Of a stretch of 64,000 nucleotides of DNA, positions 22,731 through 34,640 are shown in pieces. Source of the stretch: Enoplosus armatus (taxonomy: Eukaryota > Chordata > Actinopteri > Centrarchiformes > Enoplosidae); NCBI RefSeq assembly GCF_043641665.1, contig NC_092182.1, positions 20,831,241 to 20,895,240 on the forward strand, in the 5' to 3' direction. The number at the start of each line of letters is the position of its first letter. The stretch's first letter is position 1. Under the pieces are notes generated by a model. That model saw nothing but the letters and a program-made list of their open reading frames with translations. It made no database searches and had not been told where the DNA came from. A program made the translations under genes and the position numbers.

Positions 22731-23440
22731 GTGGCTCTAGGGCGGGCAATTTCTGTCCCTGTCAGTTGGTCCACCTCTTTGGTCCTGACTGAAATATCTC
22801 AACATGCGGGTGGCTGTGGCTGTGGGTTGTCCACTGATCACAGCGTTGGTGCTTTGATCCCCACCTTCTCCTGGTCACATGTCGAATTGTCCTTGGACAA
22901 TACACTGAACCCCGGCGTGGTAGCTGGCTGCCATCGATGTGTGAGTGTGTGCATGAATGAGCTGCAAAAACCTTGTAAAGCTTTGGATGAAAGCACTGTA
23001 TAAATATAACCAGTCAACAGCCATTGGATGAATTGCCATGAAATCTGATTGTGATCCCCTATCTTTTCATCTACCACCACCAGAAGTTGTCACTTAACCA
23101 GTCAAATATCTCTTAACTCTACAAGATTGACTGGAACAAATTGTTGTTTCATTGTTCCCAGAAGATCTTAAATTTGTCAAACACTGTGATTTATGACCAA
23201 TTACGTGCTAAACTAATGACATTCCCATCAACCTTAGCCGTACTTCGTGTTTAGCACTAATTAGCAAATGTTAGCATGCTAACACTCTAAACTGAGATGG
23301 TGATCTTGGTAAACATTATACCTGCTAAACATCTGCATGTTAGCATTGTCATTGTGAGCATGTTAGCATGCTGACATTAGCATTTAGCTCAAAGCACCTA
23401 AGTACAGCCTCACAGAGCTGCTAGCATGACTATAGACTGT
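22731..23440 (+). repeat. 'GTTAGCATGCTAACA' dispersed repeat, interrupted by a SINE
   Basis: Shares blocks with 44775-45300: a GTCAGTTGGTCCACC-like start, GACTGAAATATCTCAACA, a GGATGAATTGCCATGAAAT block, then GCAAATGTTAGCATGCTAAC and TTAGCATTTAGCTC. The family is, to my recollection, abundant in teleosts. It is split here by the insertion at 22805-23013. Confidence 0.6.
22805..23013 (+). mobile_element. SINE-like insertion nested in an older repeat
   Basis: A 209-base insert is flanked by the direct repeat TCAACA (22799-22804 and 23014-23019). It starts GCGGGTGGCTGTGGCTGTGG, has a tRNA box-B-like TTGGTGCTTTGATCCCCACC, then GTCCTTGGACAATACACTGA, and ends AAGCACTGTATAAATATAACC. The order and ending match a fish SINE-type repeat I recall ('...CGCTATATAAATG...'). 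The uninterrupted sibling at 44.8 kb reads AATATCCCAACAACTATTTG across the insertion point. Confidence 0.65.
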
Positions 23441-25974
23441 CTTGTTGTTGTATCTGCTACTTGCACTGTGATTCACCCCTTAGATTTTTATATTTCTATG
23501 CCTGCATTTTGTAACATTGTTACACTGATGCACCTTTCTATAGAGTTTGTTCATAGTAATATTATTAAATTGGAGTATAGATGCATGCAGGTCTTTTATA
23601 TTTTTGGTACCCTATATTCATTTGTCTATGTATACTTAGCATAATGAATAAAGTTCTGTCTAATCTTTGTGAATTATAGTATCAATCCTTTTTTCTGATC
23701 TCATTCAGTTATTGCATCTCAATGTTTTTTTTCTGTTTAATTCAAATGCACTTAGAACTGAACTAAACTGAATTAGACATAGCTGGTGTTTACTTTATTA
23801 TCCAGCTCTCTGACCTCCGTAGGTGGTCTTTATCAGGTTATATATTTGCAGGAGAGCCATATTGTGATTATGATGTAACACATTAAATAATGCCCAAAAA
23901 GTTATCTGTCTCCTTGTGATTTCCCAAAAGTATTGTTATCTCAAATGTCCACTTTGATTTGGGTTCCTTCTTGTCAAAAGCAACAGCAGATGTTTCACAG
24001 AGACAGATGTTTATGAGATCACCTTCTTTGAGCAATTCATTTCACAGATCAGAACATTTCCAAGGGTTTTTCATCACAAATGTGCTAATTTGGCTGATAT
24101 TGTAGTCAATACTGAACTTCTGAACTCTAATGCTGGAATAGAGAATGTTTTTTCTCTATCACCCTTAAAAAGAGACCAGGAGTCTGAGACTTCATTCATT
24201 CATTTGTTCATTCATTTTTATTGGCCCAGATGTTAAATTGGTGAAATTGTTCAACTTTTTTTTAAACTGACGTAATTGTCGACACCAGCTCTTACACAGG
24301 ATAGAGTTACAGAGTGTATAGGTGTTTGAAGCACCGAGAGTGTGTGAGTGAATAGTGCTAATGTTTCAAGAAGAGATTTGAGCTTAGAGGTGCGACAGCG
24401 TAAACTAATCCAGGTGTGGAGAAAGTACATATGTGGCTGTGAGTGTGTTTGTATGGATCTGTGTGTCCTTTCTCTCTCCTCTCACCCACACAGCAAGTTT
24501 AACACAAGGTCACTGGATAGACTGTGTTTCAAGTTTTTTTTTTTACCCTCTCCTCATAAATGAGATAATGGTTGAAATTTTCAAAATAAGGGCTTCAGTG
24601 TGTTCGTATTTATGTCACTACCAGCCTCGCACATCTGGATCCTAATAAGAGCATATGGATGCAAAATCTGCTTACCATATTACAAGAGGATTACCCTCTG
24701 GCTTTGATTATTGCTCTGAACTCTTCTGGCATGGCTGGTATTTTTAAGAGTGGTCATGGCCGTGTTTTGAGAAGCTGCCCTATGGTTTTTGTGATCTTTT
24801 TTTCAGCTTGTAGGCTCTCTATGCTACATAATTTATTATGGATTAGGCTCAATTTTTACATTTACATTACAGTTAGACTCATCTTTAGGGAATCTGAATG
24901 ACCAGACACCCGTGAGAGACAGGTTACATCAGTGGCTTCTTCCTGCTTTGGCTCTTTGGGGATTTGATATCTGGACTCCCACTGATCTCCTGTAAAACTC
25001 ATCTGCGGGAACCCATTTAATCGCTCAGGCCAGACCAGACTCCTCTGCTGTTTATCACAGATTTTGGACATCTTTGGACATGGCCGGGAATAAAAGTAAC
25101 AGGAGGAAACATAAGTCTCACACGGTTGTTTACGGTTTGATCAATGTTTCCACTGTTTAGATAGGAAATTGTAGCTCATAGACACTTTTTAAATGTGCTG
25201 TATTTAACCAGACAGGTTGCTTGAGGGAAAGAAAATACAGGAAAGGTCATTTTATTGTTTGTTTTGGTATTGTAGCATCTTGTGTAAGCACTAAATTGTT
25301 TTGAAATTTTAATTTGGCAGGAGCCCACAGCCAGTCCTTGACCATGGGAAACTATGTGTTTCCATTTTATTTGGTTTTATGAGCCTTTCTTATTCCAGTA
25401 ACTGTGCTGTTGGCTGAAGGTTGGGATGGGGTATACTGTACATTATTACTTTATCTTATAATCAATGTAATTTGAGCATCCATATCTGTTCTTATATAAT
25501 GGGATGCAGGCCTTCCATGCAATGAAATCCTGTCTTATTAGGGGGATAAGCTATTCAATGTCTGCACAGTAGATGACAAGAAGAGCGTTATGGCTCATGT
25601 TTACGGTAGCTCCAGTGGGGAGATGATGGGGCCTGTACATTTTTCTGGTGCAAAAATGTCTTACCTGGTTTGATTTGAGTGGAACAGCATGACAAAGTTT
25701 AAATCTAGGTTGCTGCCAACCCCAAGAGGAACCAAATAGCCAAAAAAATAAAAATCCAACAACAATCCTCATGCCTTTACAATGATCCTTTATGATAGAC
25801 AAGTTAATGGTAAAGAAATAAAAACCGGAAATGGAAAAACTAAACTAACACATCCCTTCCAAAACTAAACCAAGGTATTGCTTAATACAGTATGAACTAC
25901 CAGTGACATGAATGGGATTTCAGATCCGTTCGTCTGTTTGTAAAACAACACCGTAACTCTCAATTTCTCTGAAG
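23441..25974. other. Non-coding stretch
   Basis: No supported gene. AATAAA is at about 23647. ATG GCC GGG AAT at 25080 follows an acceptor-like TTTATCACAG but opens only a short frame. Confidence 0.3.
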
Positions 25975-26080
25975 AAAGAAAATGTGTGCGCTGTGGCGAT
26001 CCACATCTGGCCTTCATCAGCTACATCAACTCAGACCCAGCGTTTGAAAAGACGGCTGACTTCGTGGAACTGAGCAGGAA
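25975..26080 (+). other. Exon-like open segment, unidentified
   Basis: A pyrimidine-rich CTCTCAATTTCTCTGAAG precedes, and AGCAGGAA|GTAAGG ends the segment as a good splice donor (GT at 26081). One frame is open across all 106 bases and reads like protein, with conserved-looking blocks CVRCGDPHLAFISYINSDP and FEKTADFVELSRK. Codons favour C in third position (CTG GCC TTC ATC AGC TAC ATC AAC). I do not recognise the family. It could be an internal exon of a plus-strand gene, an exon relic, or chance. Confidence 0.3.
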
Positions 26081-29000
26081 GTAAGGGCTTAATCTTCATT
26101 CTATGAAACATTCAAATTTGATTAGCACAAAGACATAGCAGAGCAACATGTAGCGTAGGTCATCTTTCTCAGCCAGCTTCAGCTTCCCTGGTCAACAATG
26201 GTTGGAATGAGGTCATAATCGGATAAGCACATTATATGGAACTTTATTCTCTTGATTATGAATTTACAGCATACTGGATTACCAGTGGTGCACTCTGAGT
26301 GGTGACTCCTGATAAATGGAGTATAAAAATCAGTAGTCAAAGTTTACCTGCCTCATTATTCAGGCCATCATTTTCAACTTGTTCTAGTGTACTTGGTGTG
26401 TGTCCCTGTTGCAATATCAGTGTGCATGTGAGGAGACTCTGTGTTTGACTCTTGACCTCAGGTTGTTTAATCTGGTTTGCATTCAACCATCAATCTTAAA
26501 CAGAGTCTCACAGCCGGTGGTTGTCTGCTTCTTCTGAAACAAAAGTACTGGGGGGAAAAAAGGAAACCTATGAAAGGTATGTCTGCTCTTTTGTCAGATT
26601 ATCTCAAGCAAATTGAACACCTGACCTAAGTAGTGATCTGAAGAACCTGTGCTCAGACCACCAGCCAAAACCAGGCTAAGCATGTGCCCTGTGACCTCCG
26701 CTCCACACAGCTCAGATTAGCCCGGGGCCACCAGGCAGATAGCCTTTCAGGAAAAGGCTCCCCTACTCTGGAGGACAATGGATGTGTTGTCTTTGACAGA
26801 AAGGACTATCTCTGTATTGGATTCAATTTCTTATAGAACAGAAGAATTCAAAAAATCTCACCACCGTTATGCAATTTCACGTCAGGCTGTTTGAGTCTTT
26901 ACTATCCTGAAAGCCTAATGTTCTCCACCAACTATGTTCATCTGAATCCATATCTGCTCCTGACTCGTTAGTTCTCCACTGTTCCCCCCTTATTGGCTTA
27001 GTGGCTTAGTGGCTTTTTTTATAGGCAACACCAGTTATTGAATGTGAGCAAATGATGTGTTCAGATACTACTGTACTTCCTTTTCAGCCTTGTCTGCTTC
27101 TGTTACGTGACATGATTCTCAGCACATCTGTGTTTACAGCTGTTTATCGAGGGATCTATTCTCTCTAGTTAGTGTTTGTTTACAAAAGGTTCAGTGTGTG
27201 TGTGGTTGGTGGGAGGTTGTGTCGCTCTGTCAGGACTGACCGCCGACAGATGAGCTCTCCTTTACCACAGTTGTCATACGAATGTGCTGGTGGTTCAAAC
27301 TCTCACACCAGGAGAGTATTTCACTTCCTTCTTCTTCACTAAAAGTGTAATGACCAATCTGTCTTACACTTATTTGTGTTGTAACTTCTAATTTCTTTGT
27401 TAAAGTCATGTTACCATCCCATAGTAATGCAGTTGTGAGCAGAGACTATTTTAGATACTACATGTTAATATTCAGGCTTTCTGAGTTTTCAGATTTGCTG
27501 TAAAACAGCAAACTTTCTAATGCAAGAAACAACCAAATTCATGTTATCCTTTCCACAGCATTCATATTTGGTACTTTTTTGTCTTTATTGTTTGATTTTC
27601 GTACTTTGTGAATGCAGTGCTTTTCAGCAGCCAGATCAAATCTTGGATGGGGCCAAATAGGGTTTTCAAAGTGGTCCATAGCCTGTTCAACAATAATGTC
27701 ACTTATATGATAATGTAAATAAAGGCCAAAATGATGGATTTGTTATCTCAAGCAAGTTGGCATTCTAAAGATGCAAACAAATGGCTGGCCTGGAGAAAGT
27801 AAATCATTCTAAGAACTATGTTTGGAAAATGGTCAACAATCATGTAAAGTATCGTGCAATTTGTAGCTAATAGGCTAAAACAACAAATAACGCAATCATG
27901 GTCCTTTTAAAACTTCTGCTGAGCATACAGTGTGTGCATGCATCTATCCAAGATAGTCGTTGATGATGATTGTGATCTCAATGCCAGAGGATGTACGTCA
28001 GTCAAAGTGGCATTCTGCCACAATGAGGGTTTGTGATATAGTATGCCATTCTCTACAAGGCACTATATCTCTGGGGGTTGGCTCGCTTCCCACCGCTGAT
28101 GCCCTACGGCATTGATTCAGTGCCACCGTTTTGTGCTGAAGGGTGATATACTGAATCAGTGGAAAACATAGTTTGGAGTCTGCTGTCACATACCCCAAGA
28201 TTTTTCCATGAATTGTTTGCCTGTCATCCAGTTGGAATATTTCCCCAGATCAAACTTTACTTGTTGTAAATTGCCTCTATTATTCAGTGCCATTTCCTCA
28301 TATGGATGCAGAAATCTTTGTTTGTAAAAACTCAACCACCCGTTCTATAGAGAGCAACCCCTGGTTTCCATTTCTACTGAGTTGTAAAATGTCTTTCCAT
28401 GATACCTGAGAAAACAATATTTATGTAAACTAGTGTTTTTGATTTATGTATTCCATCTTGAATCTATACACTTTAGATTTACATTTATTCCTTTTCAATC
28501 TGCAATGCTAAAACCAGTGAATTTAAAAATCCAAACTACTTGCCCAGATTAGAAACGTGTTTCTGTTCTATTCATAAACTACACAATGGTTTATAAGCAC
28601 TGACAAATCCTTTCAAGTGGTGAACATGTGCCAGAGAGGACCTCTGGAAGGATGTCTCATGTGGCTTACAAGGCTATAGCCTAATGAAAAACATGAGGAA
28701 TACATCAATATAAGTTTTTAATCTTTTACAAACTCTCATTTCCTCTTCTACAAATGCCTTTTCTTGACATGGATGTCTCTGATCAGAGAAGAGGACTTGC
28801 ATTGAGCTGAGCCCATCGCATTAACTGGTGAAAACTTCAGTCCGATAGTGAAAAGTGTGGAGAATAAAAATCAAAAGAGCACAATCGTGTGTCTAGGTCT
28901 CTTTTGTACCTATCCAGAACCCATCAATTCAAAGATTGGCCCTTGAAATCAAATATGGCTGAGGTGGGACACTTTGTCCAAGGGCTGGAGAGGTTTGACC

Positions 29001-29746
29001 CCTGGGGTGGGTTGTTGCCTATTATACCATTGCCCTAAGGCATTGAGTAGCCCCCACTACCACACACACACACACTCACACACGCATACACACCCAGAGG
29101 ATCAGGTGACCCTTCAACCTTTGAAACTGTGTATGTGATCAAACCTTCCGCCTCTGCTAAGGACACATTGAGTGAAACACAGGCCTGTGTGTCTTTACAG
29201 GGATTTTTTTCTCTCCCGTCGTGTTGCGGTTACAGATACTTGGATGGGATGAATACAGTAAATACTGTAGAGGAAAAAAAGATTGTATTGTATTGAGTCA
29301 GTGGTAACACAAATGAAGCCAACTTGGAATGGATTTCTTAGAAACATGTTTACTCTTATACTGGTCCTGTCAATGTTTTCCTATCTGTTCTCCTCCCCGG
29401 CCTTTCTCTTGTTTGTTCACTGTTCTGACTTGGCTTTTGAGAGATTCTGTGTAGTTATCTTTCTCTATATCTCTCAGTTATAAGGACATGTCTCGGACTA
29501 GTTGAAAAAGGTTCTTGTCTGTTTGTGAACCATTTCTTGTGTAACAGATTGGCATACCTATTTGTTTACACAGTTCCTATTGCTCCGCCTCCTTCCTCAG
29601 ACCGGAATCCGAGGAATTACATTTGTACCAGTTGAATCCGCACCTCATGACTTTAGTCCGATGCCAACATACAGTGCCAATGTAAGAAGCAGTGTGTCCT
29701 ATATCTATATATCTATAACATGATCTTTCCCTAACCTTAACCATAC
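26081..29746. other. Non-coding stretch
   Basis: No supported gene. An open frame without an ATG runs at about 26702-26836 but lacks clear splice flanks. A short CA run is near 29062-29090. Confidence 0.3.
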
Positions 29747-30072
29747 TAGAGCTGCAACGATTACTCAATTAATTGATTATCTGATGGAAAGAAAATGAGT
29801 TACCAACTATGTTGATAATTTTTTTCAAGCAAATGTTTGCTCGGTCCAGCTTCCTAAATGTGAGGATTTGCTGATATTCTTTAGTCTTTGGGTTTTGGAC
29901 TGGTGGTTGGACAAAAGGAACAATTTGAAGGCTTCAGTTTGGTCTCTGGGAAATTGTGACAAGCATTTTTCACAGTGATTTGACATTTTATTGACTGAAA
30001 GATTCATCGCTTAATCGTGACAATAATCTCCAGATTAATCGATAATGAAAATAAGCGTTAGTTGCAGCCCTA
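29747..30072. repeat. Dispersed 'GGCTGCAACTAA' MITE, near full length
   Basis: Starts TAGAGCTGCAACGATTACTC and ends GTTAGTTGCAGCCCTA, showing the inverted ends of the family. The interior has GGGTTTTGGACTGGTGGTTG and CTCTGGGAAATTGTGACAAG. At about 326 bases this is the best-preserved copy in the window. Confidence 0.7.
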
Positions 30073-32147
30073 TCCAACCTAACCGTAGTTGCCATGCACA
30101 GATATTGTAAAAAGTGAGTGATTGATATGTGGCAGCTTTTTTTTGGATATACTGGATTCTGGATAGGCCCATTTTTAATTGTGGTCCTCTTTGTTCTGGA
30201 TTTCCGTTGACTCCTTAATCCTGCATTCGGATTTGTTATTTTCAGATGTTACTTTTCAGTCAGATTTCCTGTCCTCACAAATATTTCTGGACTCTGACGG
30301 GTCCAAACTTTGGAAAATACATTTAAAAAATCATACATTGTTTCTGTGAATTACCTATGGAATCACTGAAATGTGTGTTAATCCACATAAAACTCTCAAC
30401 TAGTACAACTCCATCAAGAAATATGCCAAAGCACTTTCTGTGATGTAAAACCTTATTACAGTATTTTGAACCAGCACTAAAATGAATAACACTATTGCAT
30501 TATATTTCACAGCTCTGTTCTGCTCAATATTTATAAGCAGGAAATGTCACCACCACTGACAGGTGAAAATAAGATGCAGTATCTACAATCTGAAGAAATT
30601 AAGCTGTTATAGATATTCATATTTATGCAGTATGAAAATGAAACTGGCTGTGACACCTTTGGTGATATTCTATTCTAGCCATTTTTTAGCAAAATAATAA
30701 TACATTATTTTATATTTTTATGACTTAAACATTTATTACTTTATCCTAGGTGTTTTCTTGTCTAGGTAAAAGGCATTGAATCAGAACTCTTCATGTATAA
30801 TAAAATGCAATTCCTCCATAATCACCCGGCCTGACCTGATCTCACACAACTAAACTTAATTAGGGCCACTTGTAGCATACAAACTAACACGCAAGATGGC
30901 TCCCAAATATTTGGCAATCTGGACGCCAGATGTGTCCAATCTATATCAACATAATTCCCAACAGGGCTGTGCTCAAACACAGTCTGAATTATAATATGTT
31001 CTCAAAAAGTCAATGTACTGTAGATGATTTATGGGTTATCGTTTACTGCAGTACCTTGCATGAAATTTATAGGGTCCCAGTGGTCATATGTATGTATGTT
31101 TTTCTACATTGTAATCTGCTAGAACATAAATAACATTCGAACAGGTGCTACCACTCACTGAATGTTGATTCATCATATTATATGACAACATGTTCACTAT
31201 CCAGTTTGTGACCTTCAGGGATGATTTCACCTTCAGAGTAAACGCAGACCTTTGTGCACCACGCTTAACTGCACATTTGTGTCCTTGGCTTCTGAGGCCC
31301 CAGGCTCTGAGGTTGCAGTGAGCATGTGATTTTCAGTTTAAACATCCTTAATGCACACTTAGGTTGGTGGGTCAGTCGGCCACATGAGAGGGTTAAGGGA
31401 AAAAAAAGCATTACTAAGCTTTTGCTGTCATTTTCAATTAATCTGTCTGGTGTCTGTTTGAGTCCAGCTGTGCTGCTGCTGAATGTCCACAGAATTTAAA
31501 CAAGACGGATAAAAACACCTCAGAGGCTGCCAGGAGTGTGAGCAGTATTGAATTAGCTAAGTCTATCTGCTGCCCTCCTGTGGAGTCATGGTGACACTGT
31601 TGATGTTATGGTAGATTAAAAAAAACAAAACAAAGTAGCTGTCATGATTATAGATTGATTGGTGTCACGTAAATATGGCTTATTGAATCCTCTCACAGAT
31701 AAATCATGTATCCATCAGTCTTTAAGTTTTGTATGACTGACCCGACATCTTAATACATCAGTGATATATTTTTGTATTGTGGCTTAAACCTTTTTAAATG
31801 TTTACATGCTAGTGTTGATTAATCACAGTTGCCATTTTAAAGTAGTTTTCATAATTGATGTAAAATGTCAATAAAACATTTTGTAATTTAGATGCTCATA
31901 GCAATTCCATTACTTTTTTATTTTCTCGTGTGCTTCTCTCCTCTGTACCCTGCCAGCAGATGTATAGCACACGCATCCTGTTTTGATGCCTATATCCTCA
32001 GAGGAGTGGCGTAAGGCAGGTATGCCTGTCCAACTGCTCATTAGAAGAAAGAGCAAATGAATCCTCTCAGGGATTTTTTTCACTATGCAAGGCCAACAAC
32101 AACAGATGCACAGACCGGCTGCTGGAAAACTCTAAACTATTGGTTAA
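30073..32147. other. Non-coding stretch
   Basis: No supported gene. An open segment at 31219-31310 follows an acceptor-like ACCTTCAG but is not recognisable. Confidence 0.3.
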
Positions 32148-32566
32148 CCCTTGTGTGGTGTTAGTATTTTTGTTACTCAGCCAGTGTTCATGGGTCTGGT
32201 GGACCCGCTAGAGTTTTGGGTTTTCAAAACAACACAATCAAACAATTTTATGTTAAAATACTCAACAGATGTTTACTTCATCCCAATTACAAGTCATATG
32301 AACAGCAAACATGGTTAATATTTGCCCTTTACCTTTGTTAGACCACATTTATGAATTAATGTGCAACTCGTTTTTTTTAATAAAATGTAATAAAAAAAGA
32401 AAATCAGTTATAATCAAGTGGAGTGAGTGGAAAAAAACACATTTACAAATGAAGCAAGATGTTTCACAACTATTGATTTTTATTCATTTGAACTTCATTA
32501 GACATATAACTCATTCAGGTCAGTTTACATAACACAAGTTGAACACATACAGTAACAATATCAGTC

Positions 32567-33223
32567 TCAACACATCAGGGATTCTGTGGATTCCCCTTTG
32601 GACCTGAAAACTCCAGCAAGGATAAGAACCCCAAAGTAGGCATGTAAATCAGTTTGGTCCATCTCCTTCCACCTCTCTTCAAAAACACGCCTTCCTTCAA
32701 GATTAGTGCAATCCAGAATAATTTTCTGGATGGAATCTGGGATGAAAAGCTCAAATGAAGACTTGATGTCCTGCACACGAGTGACTGTCAGCCGTGTTGG
32801 CCCTGGTTGCATCCTTATCACATTAGCAGCTCTGCGGGGTGGCTCATTTCTTGGGCAAGAAGACCATTCAATTTCACCATTTTTTGACATCCATATTTCT
32901 TCACTTGCTATCTGGTGGGCTTGTTCTGGTCCTGGAGCTGGCTGCTGACGGGCTGGTCCCCGAGCTGGCTGCTGACGGGCTGGTCCCGGACCTGGCTGCT
33001 GATGGGCTGGTCCCGGAGCTGGCTGCTGACGGGCTACTCGTCTTCGTTTTGGTACTAATTGGTGCTCAACCTCATCCTCTTCTTCAAAGTCACTGTCAGA
33101 CTCTGAATTTTCAGAAATGTGATCTTCACATTCTGAAACCTCTTCCTCGACATCATCATCAGAAGCTTCTCTCTCTTCCAAAATCAATTGCAAGGCCCTC
33201 TCAGCAGATAATCTTTTGGCCAT
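32567..33223 (-). CDS. Truncated piggyBac transposase-like protein (N-terminal part)
   Basis: 218 residues from the ATG at 33223. Residues 1-55 form an acidic, Ser/Glu/Asp-rich region typical of piggyBac (PGBD4-like) transposase N-termini. A basic PKRRR patch follows (58-62), then Gln-Pro-rich repeats (about 64-100). The later part resembles the start of the conserved domain, with blocks such as IKSSFELFIPDSIQKII and DLHAYFGVLILAGVFRSK, ending at GESTESL where the frame reaches MC-stop. Full-length family members continue into the catalytic DDD region, which is entirely absent. The frame without internal stops may reflect recent insertion. Confidence 0.72.
   Translation of the reverse strand: MAKRLSAERALQLILEEREASDDDVEEEVSECEDHISENSESDSDFEEEDEVEHQLVPKRRRVARQQPAPGPAHQQPGPGPARQQPARGPARQQPAPGPEQAHQIASEEIWMSKNGEIEWSSCPRNEPPRRAANVIRMQPGPTRLTVTRVQDIKSSFELFIPDSIQKIILDCTNLEGRRVFEERWKEMDQTDLHAYFGVLILAGVFRSKGESTESLMC
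32935..33040 (-). repeat. 27-base minisatellite within the piggyBac-like frame
   Basis: Four tandem units of 27 bases start at 32935, 32962, 32989 and 33016; each includes CTGGCTGCTGA. Because 27 is a multiple of three, they encode a repeated nine-residue Gln-Pro-rich unit (ARQQPAPGP-like) and keep the frame. Confidence 0.85.
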
Positions 33224-33726
33224 CTTGATCAGTTGTGATAAGGAACCACACTGGCAAAGCCATATTTATAGTGTTACGCCCCTAATTTGCAGGTGGGATA
33301 GGGTATGAGAAAATAAAGTTTGGTTCCCGCAAGACAGAGGGTAAAATGTGCGGGAATGTAAGAGCAGACGGTGTTGGTAGTTGAATTTTCAATAATGTTG
33401 CAACTTTGTGTGGGAGCAGGAGGGGCAGAAAACACTATCAGTAGCCCCAGATAGAAGGAAGACAGAGTGAAGGTACACAGGACCTACACTTTCCACACTT
33501 TTATTAGCCCCGGGTCCAGTGGACCCAAACACCCTGTATGTAATATAAATGCGTAGGGTGGGTGTACAGTATGCGGTCATTGAAAATGTGTTTTGATTTA
33601 TGTTCTTCACAGAAAATGAGCCAAAGCCAATGAATTTCAGGTTGAAAAAATAATTAATTGTTTCATTTTTCTTTTGATAAAAACTGAAAACGGGTCCCAC
33701 AGACCCGAACACCATACAAGGGTTAA

Positions 33727-34226
33727 TTAAGCTTTCTTTGCGAAGGAAGGTTTGCCCAGATCTTATCGTGAGGACCCACGGAAGTAGACAAAATGTCAGC
33801 AGCAGCAGCGGCAGCAGCATGACAGAATAAAGCCCCCAAGGCACAAGTGACTTCATCTTTATGACAGTCCAAGACTGGAATGCATTATGGTCTGACTGGA
33901 TGTAGACATGGTATAGGATTGTATTAGATCACAGTGACTGATTGTTCAGGAATAGACAAAAGCTTTACGGATAACTACTTAAGAACGAATGCTTTATGCA
34001 TGCTCATCCATAAGGTATTCCTGCATAACAATGACTGCTATATATAGACGGCAACATGCATTTCAAACATGCATTTCATGCTGCACAGAGCCTCAGAGGA
34101 GTGTAATGTTGTGTAGGATGTAGTATGTAGGATGCAGTGTTGTGAATGTAAACACTGCTGGATCACATAGTATTTTGTTGACATTCCATCAGTCAATATG
34201 GAGGGCTTTATAAAAAGATGCTTAAA
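33727..34226. other. Non-coding stretch
   Basis: No supported gene. A minus-strand frame starting at 33856 begins with a Leu-rich, signal-like run encoded by a CAG-rich tract, then reads straight into the piggyBac element. It is discussed under rejected items. Confidence 0.3.
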
Positions 34227-34640
34227 GCTGCCGTAGGCAGTTTTATTTTGGCATAATTGGACAAAAAATACATAATAACCATTCAGTATATTGTAATTCA
34301 GGTGGTCTGAGAGGAAACTAGACTTCTGCACCTACTCATGGCTCTGTTTTCAGTCTTCAGAAAATCTAGCCCGTGACGGGAGATTTTGGCCAATCACAGG
34401 TCGTTCCAGAGAGAGGGCGTTCCTATTGGTTATTAACCCTACCTCTACGAATGTAGATGCGCGTGCACAGCTGTTCAGAAGGAGATGTCTGATACAATGG
34501 TGGAAAATACAGCATGGCTGTATTGGCATGGCAATTGAAGTTAACTTTATAGCTATGTAAAAAGCAACCGGTTGACCCGACGGGCTCCTGGGCTGGCTCG
34601 CTGCCGGTTGCCTGTAGTGTGACTGTGACATGTGAGGCAG
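34227..34640. repeat. Probable dispersed repeat ('AAAGCTGCCGTAGGCAG')
   Basis: The order AAAGCTGCCGTAGGCAG, CATGGCTCTGTTTTCAG, AAAATCTAGCCCGTGACGGG, TTTTGGCCAATCACAGG and GAGAGAGGGCGTTCCTATTG matches a repeat I recall from many teleost sequences. No second copy occurs in this window, so the ends are approximate. Confidence 0.4.

Larger units (their letters stand above)
32148..33722 (-). mobile_element. piggyBac-family deletion derivative, TTAA-bounded
   Basis: Flanked on both sides by TTAA (32144-32147 and 33723-33726), the piggyBac target duplication. Ends are inverted: CCCTTGTGTGGTGTTAGT on the left and AACACCATACAAGGG on the right. Just inside each end is a near-palindromic GGGTCT...GGACCC motif (32192-32206 and 33692-33706), and another is at 33512-33526. 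It carries only the N-terminal third or so of a transposase gene (minus strand), so it cannot move by itself and would need a full-length relative. Confidence 0.85.

Noticed and set aside
26702..26836. Open frame without an ATG after an acceptor-like CTCCACACAG
   Set aside because: No donor before the stop and no recognised similarity; too weak to list as an exon.
32839..33228. 129-codon plus-strand frame opposite the piggyBac gene
   Set aside because: Antisense shadow created by the in-frame 27-base minisatellite.
33389..33856. 155-codon minus-strand frame beginning with a signal-peptide-like Leu run
   Set aside because: The hydrophobic run comes from a CAG/CGG-rich tract, and the frame reads straight into the piggyBac element without a splice donor; no family recognised.
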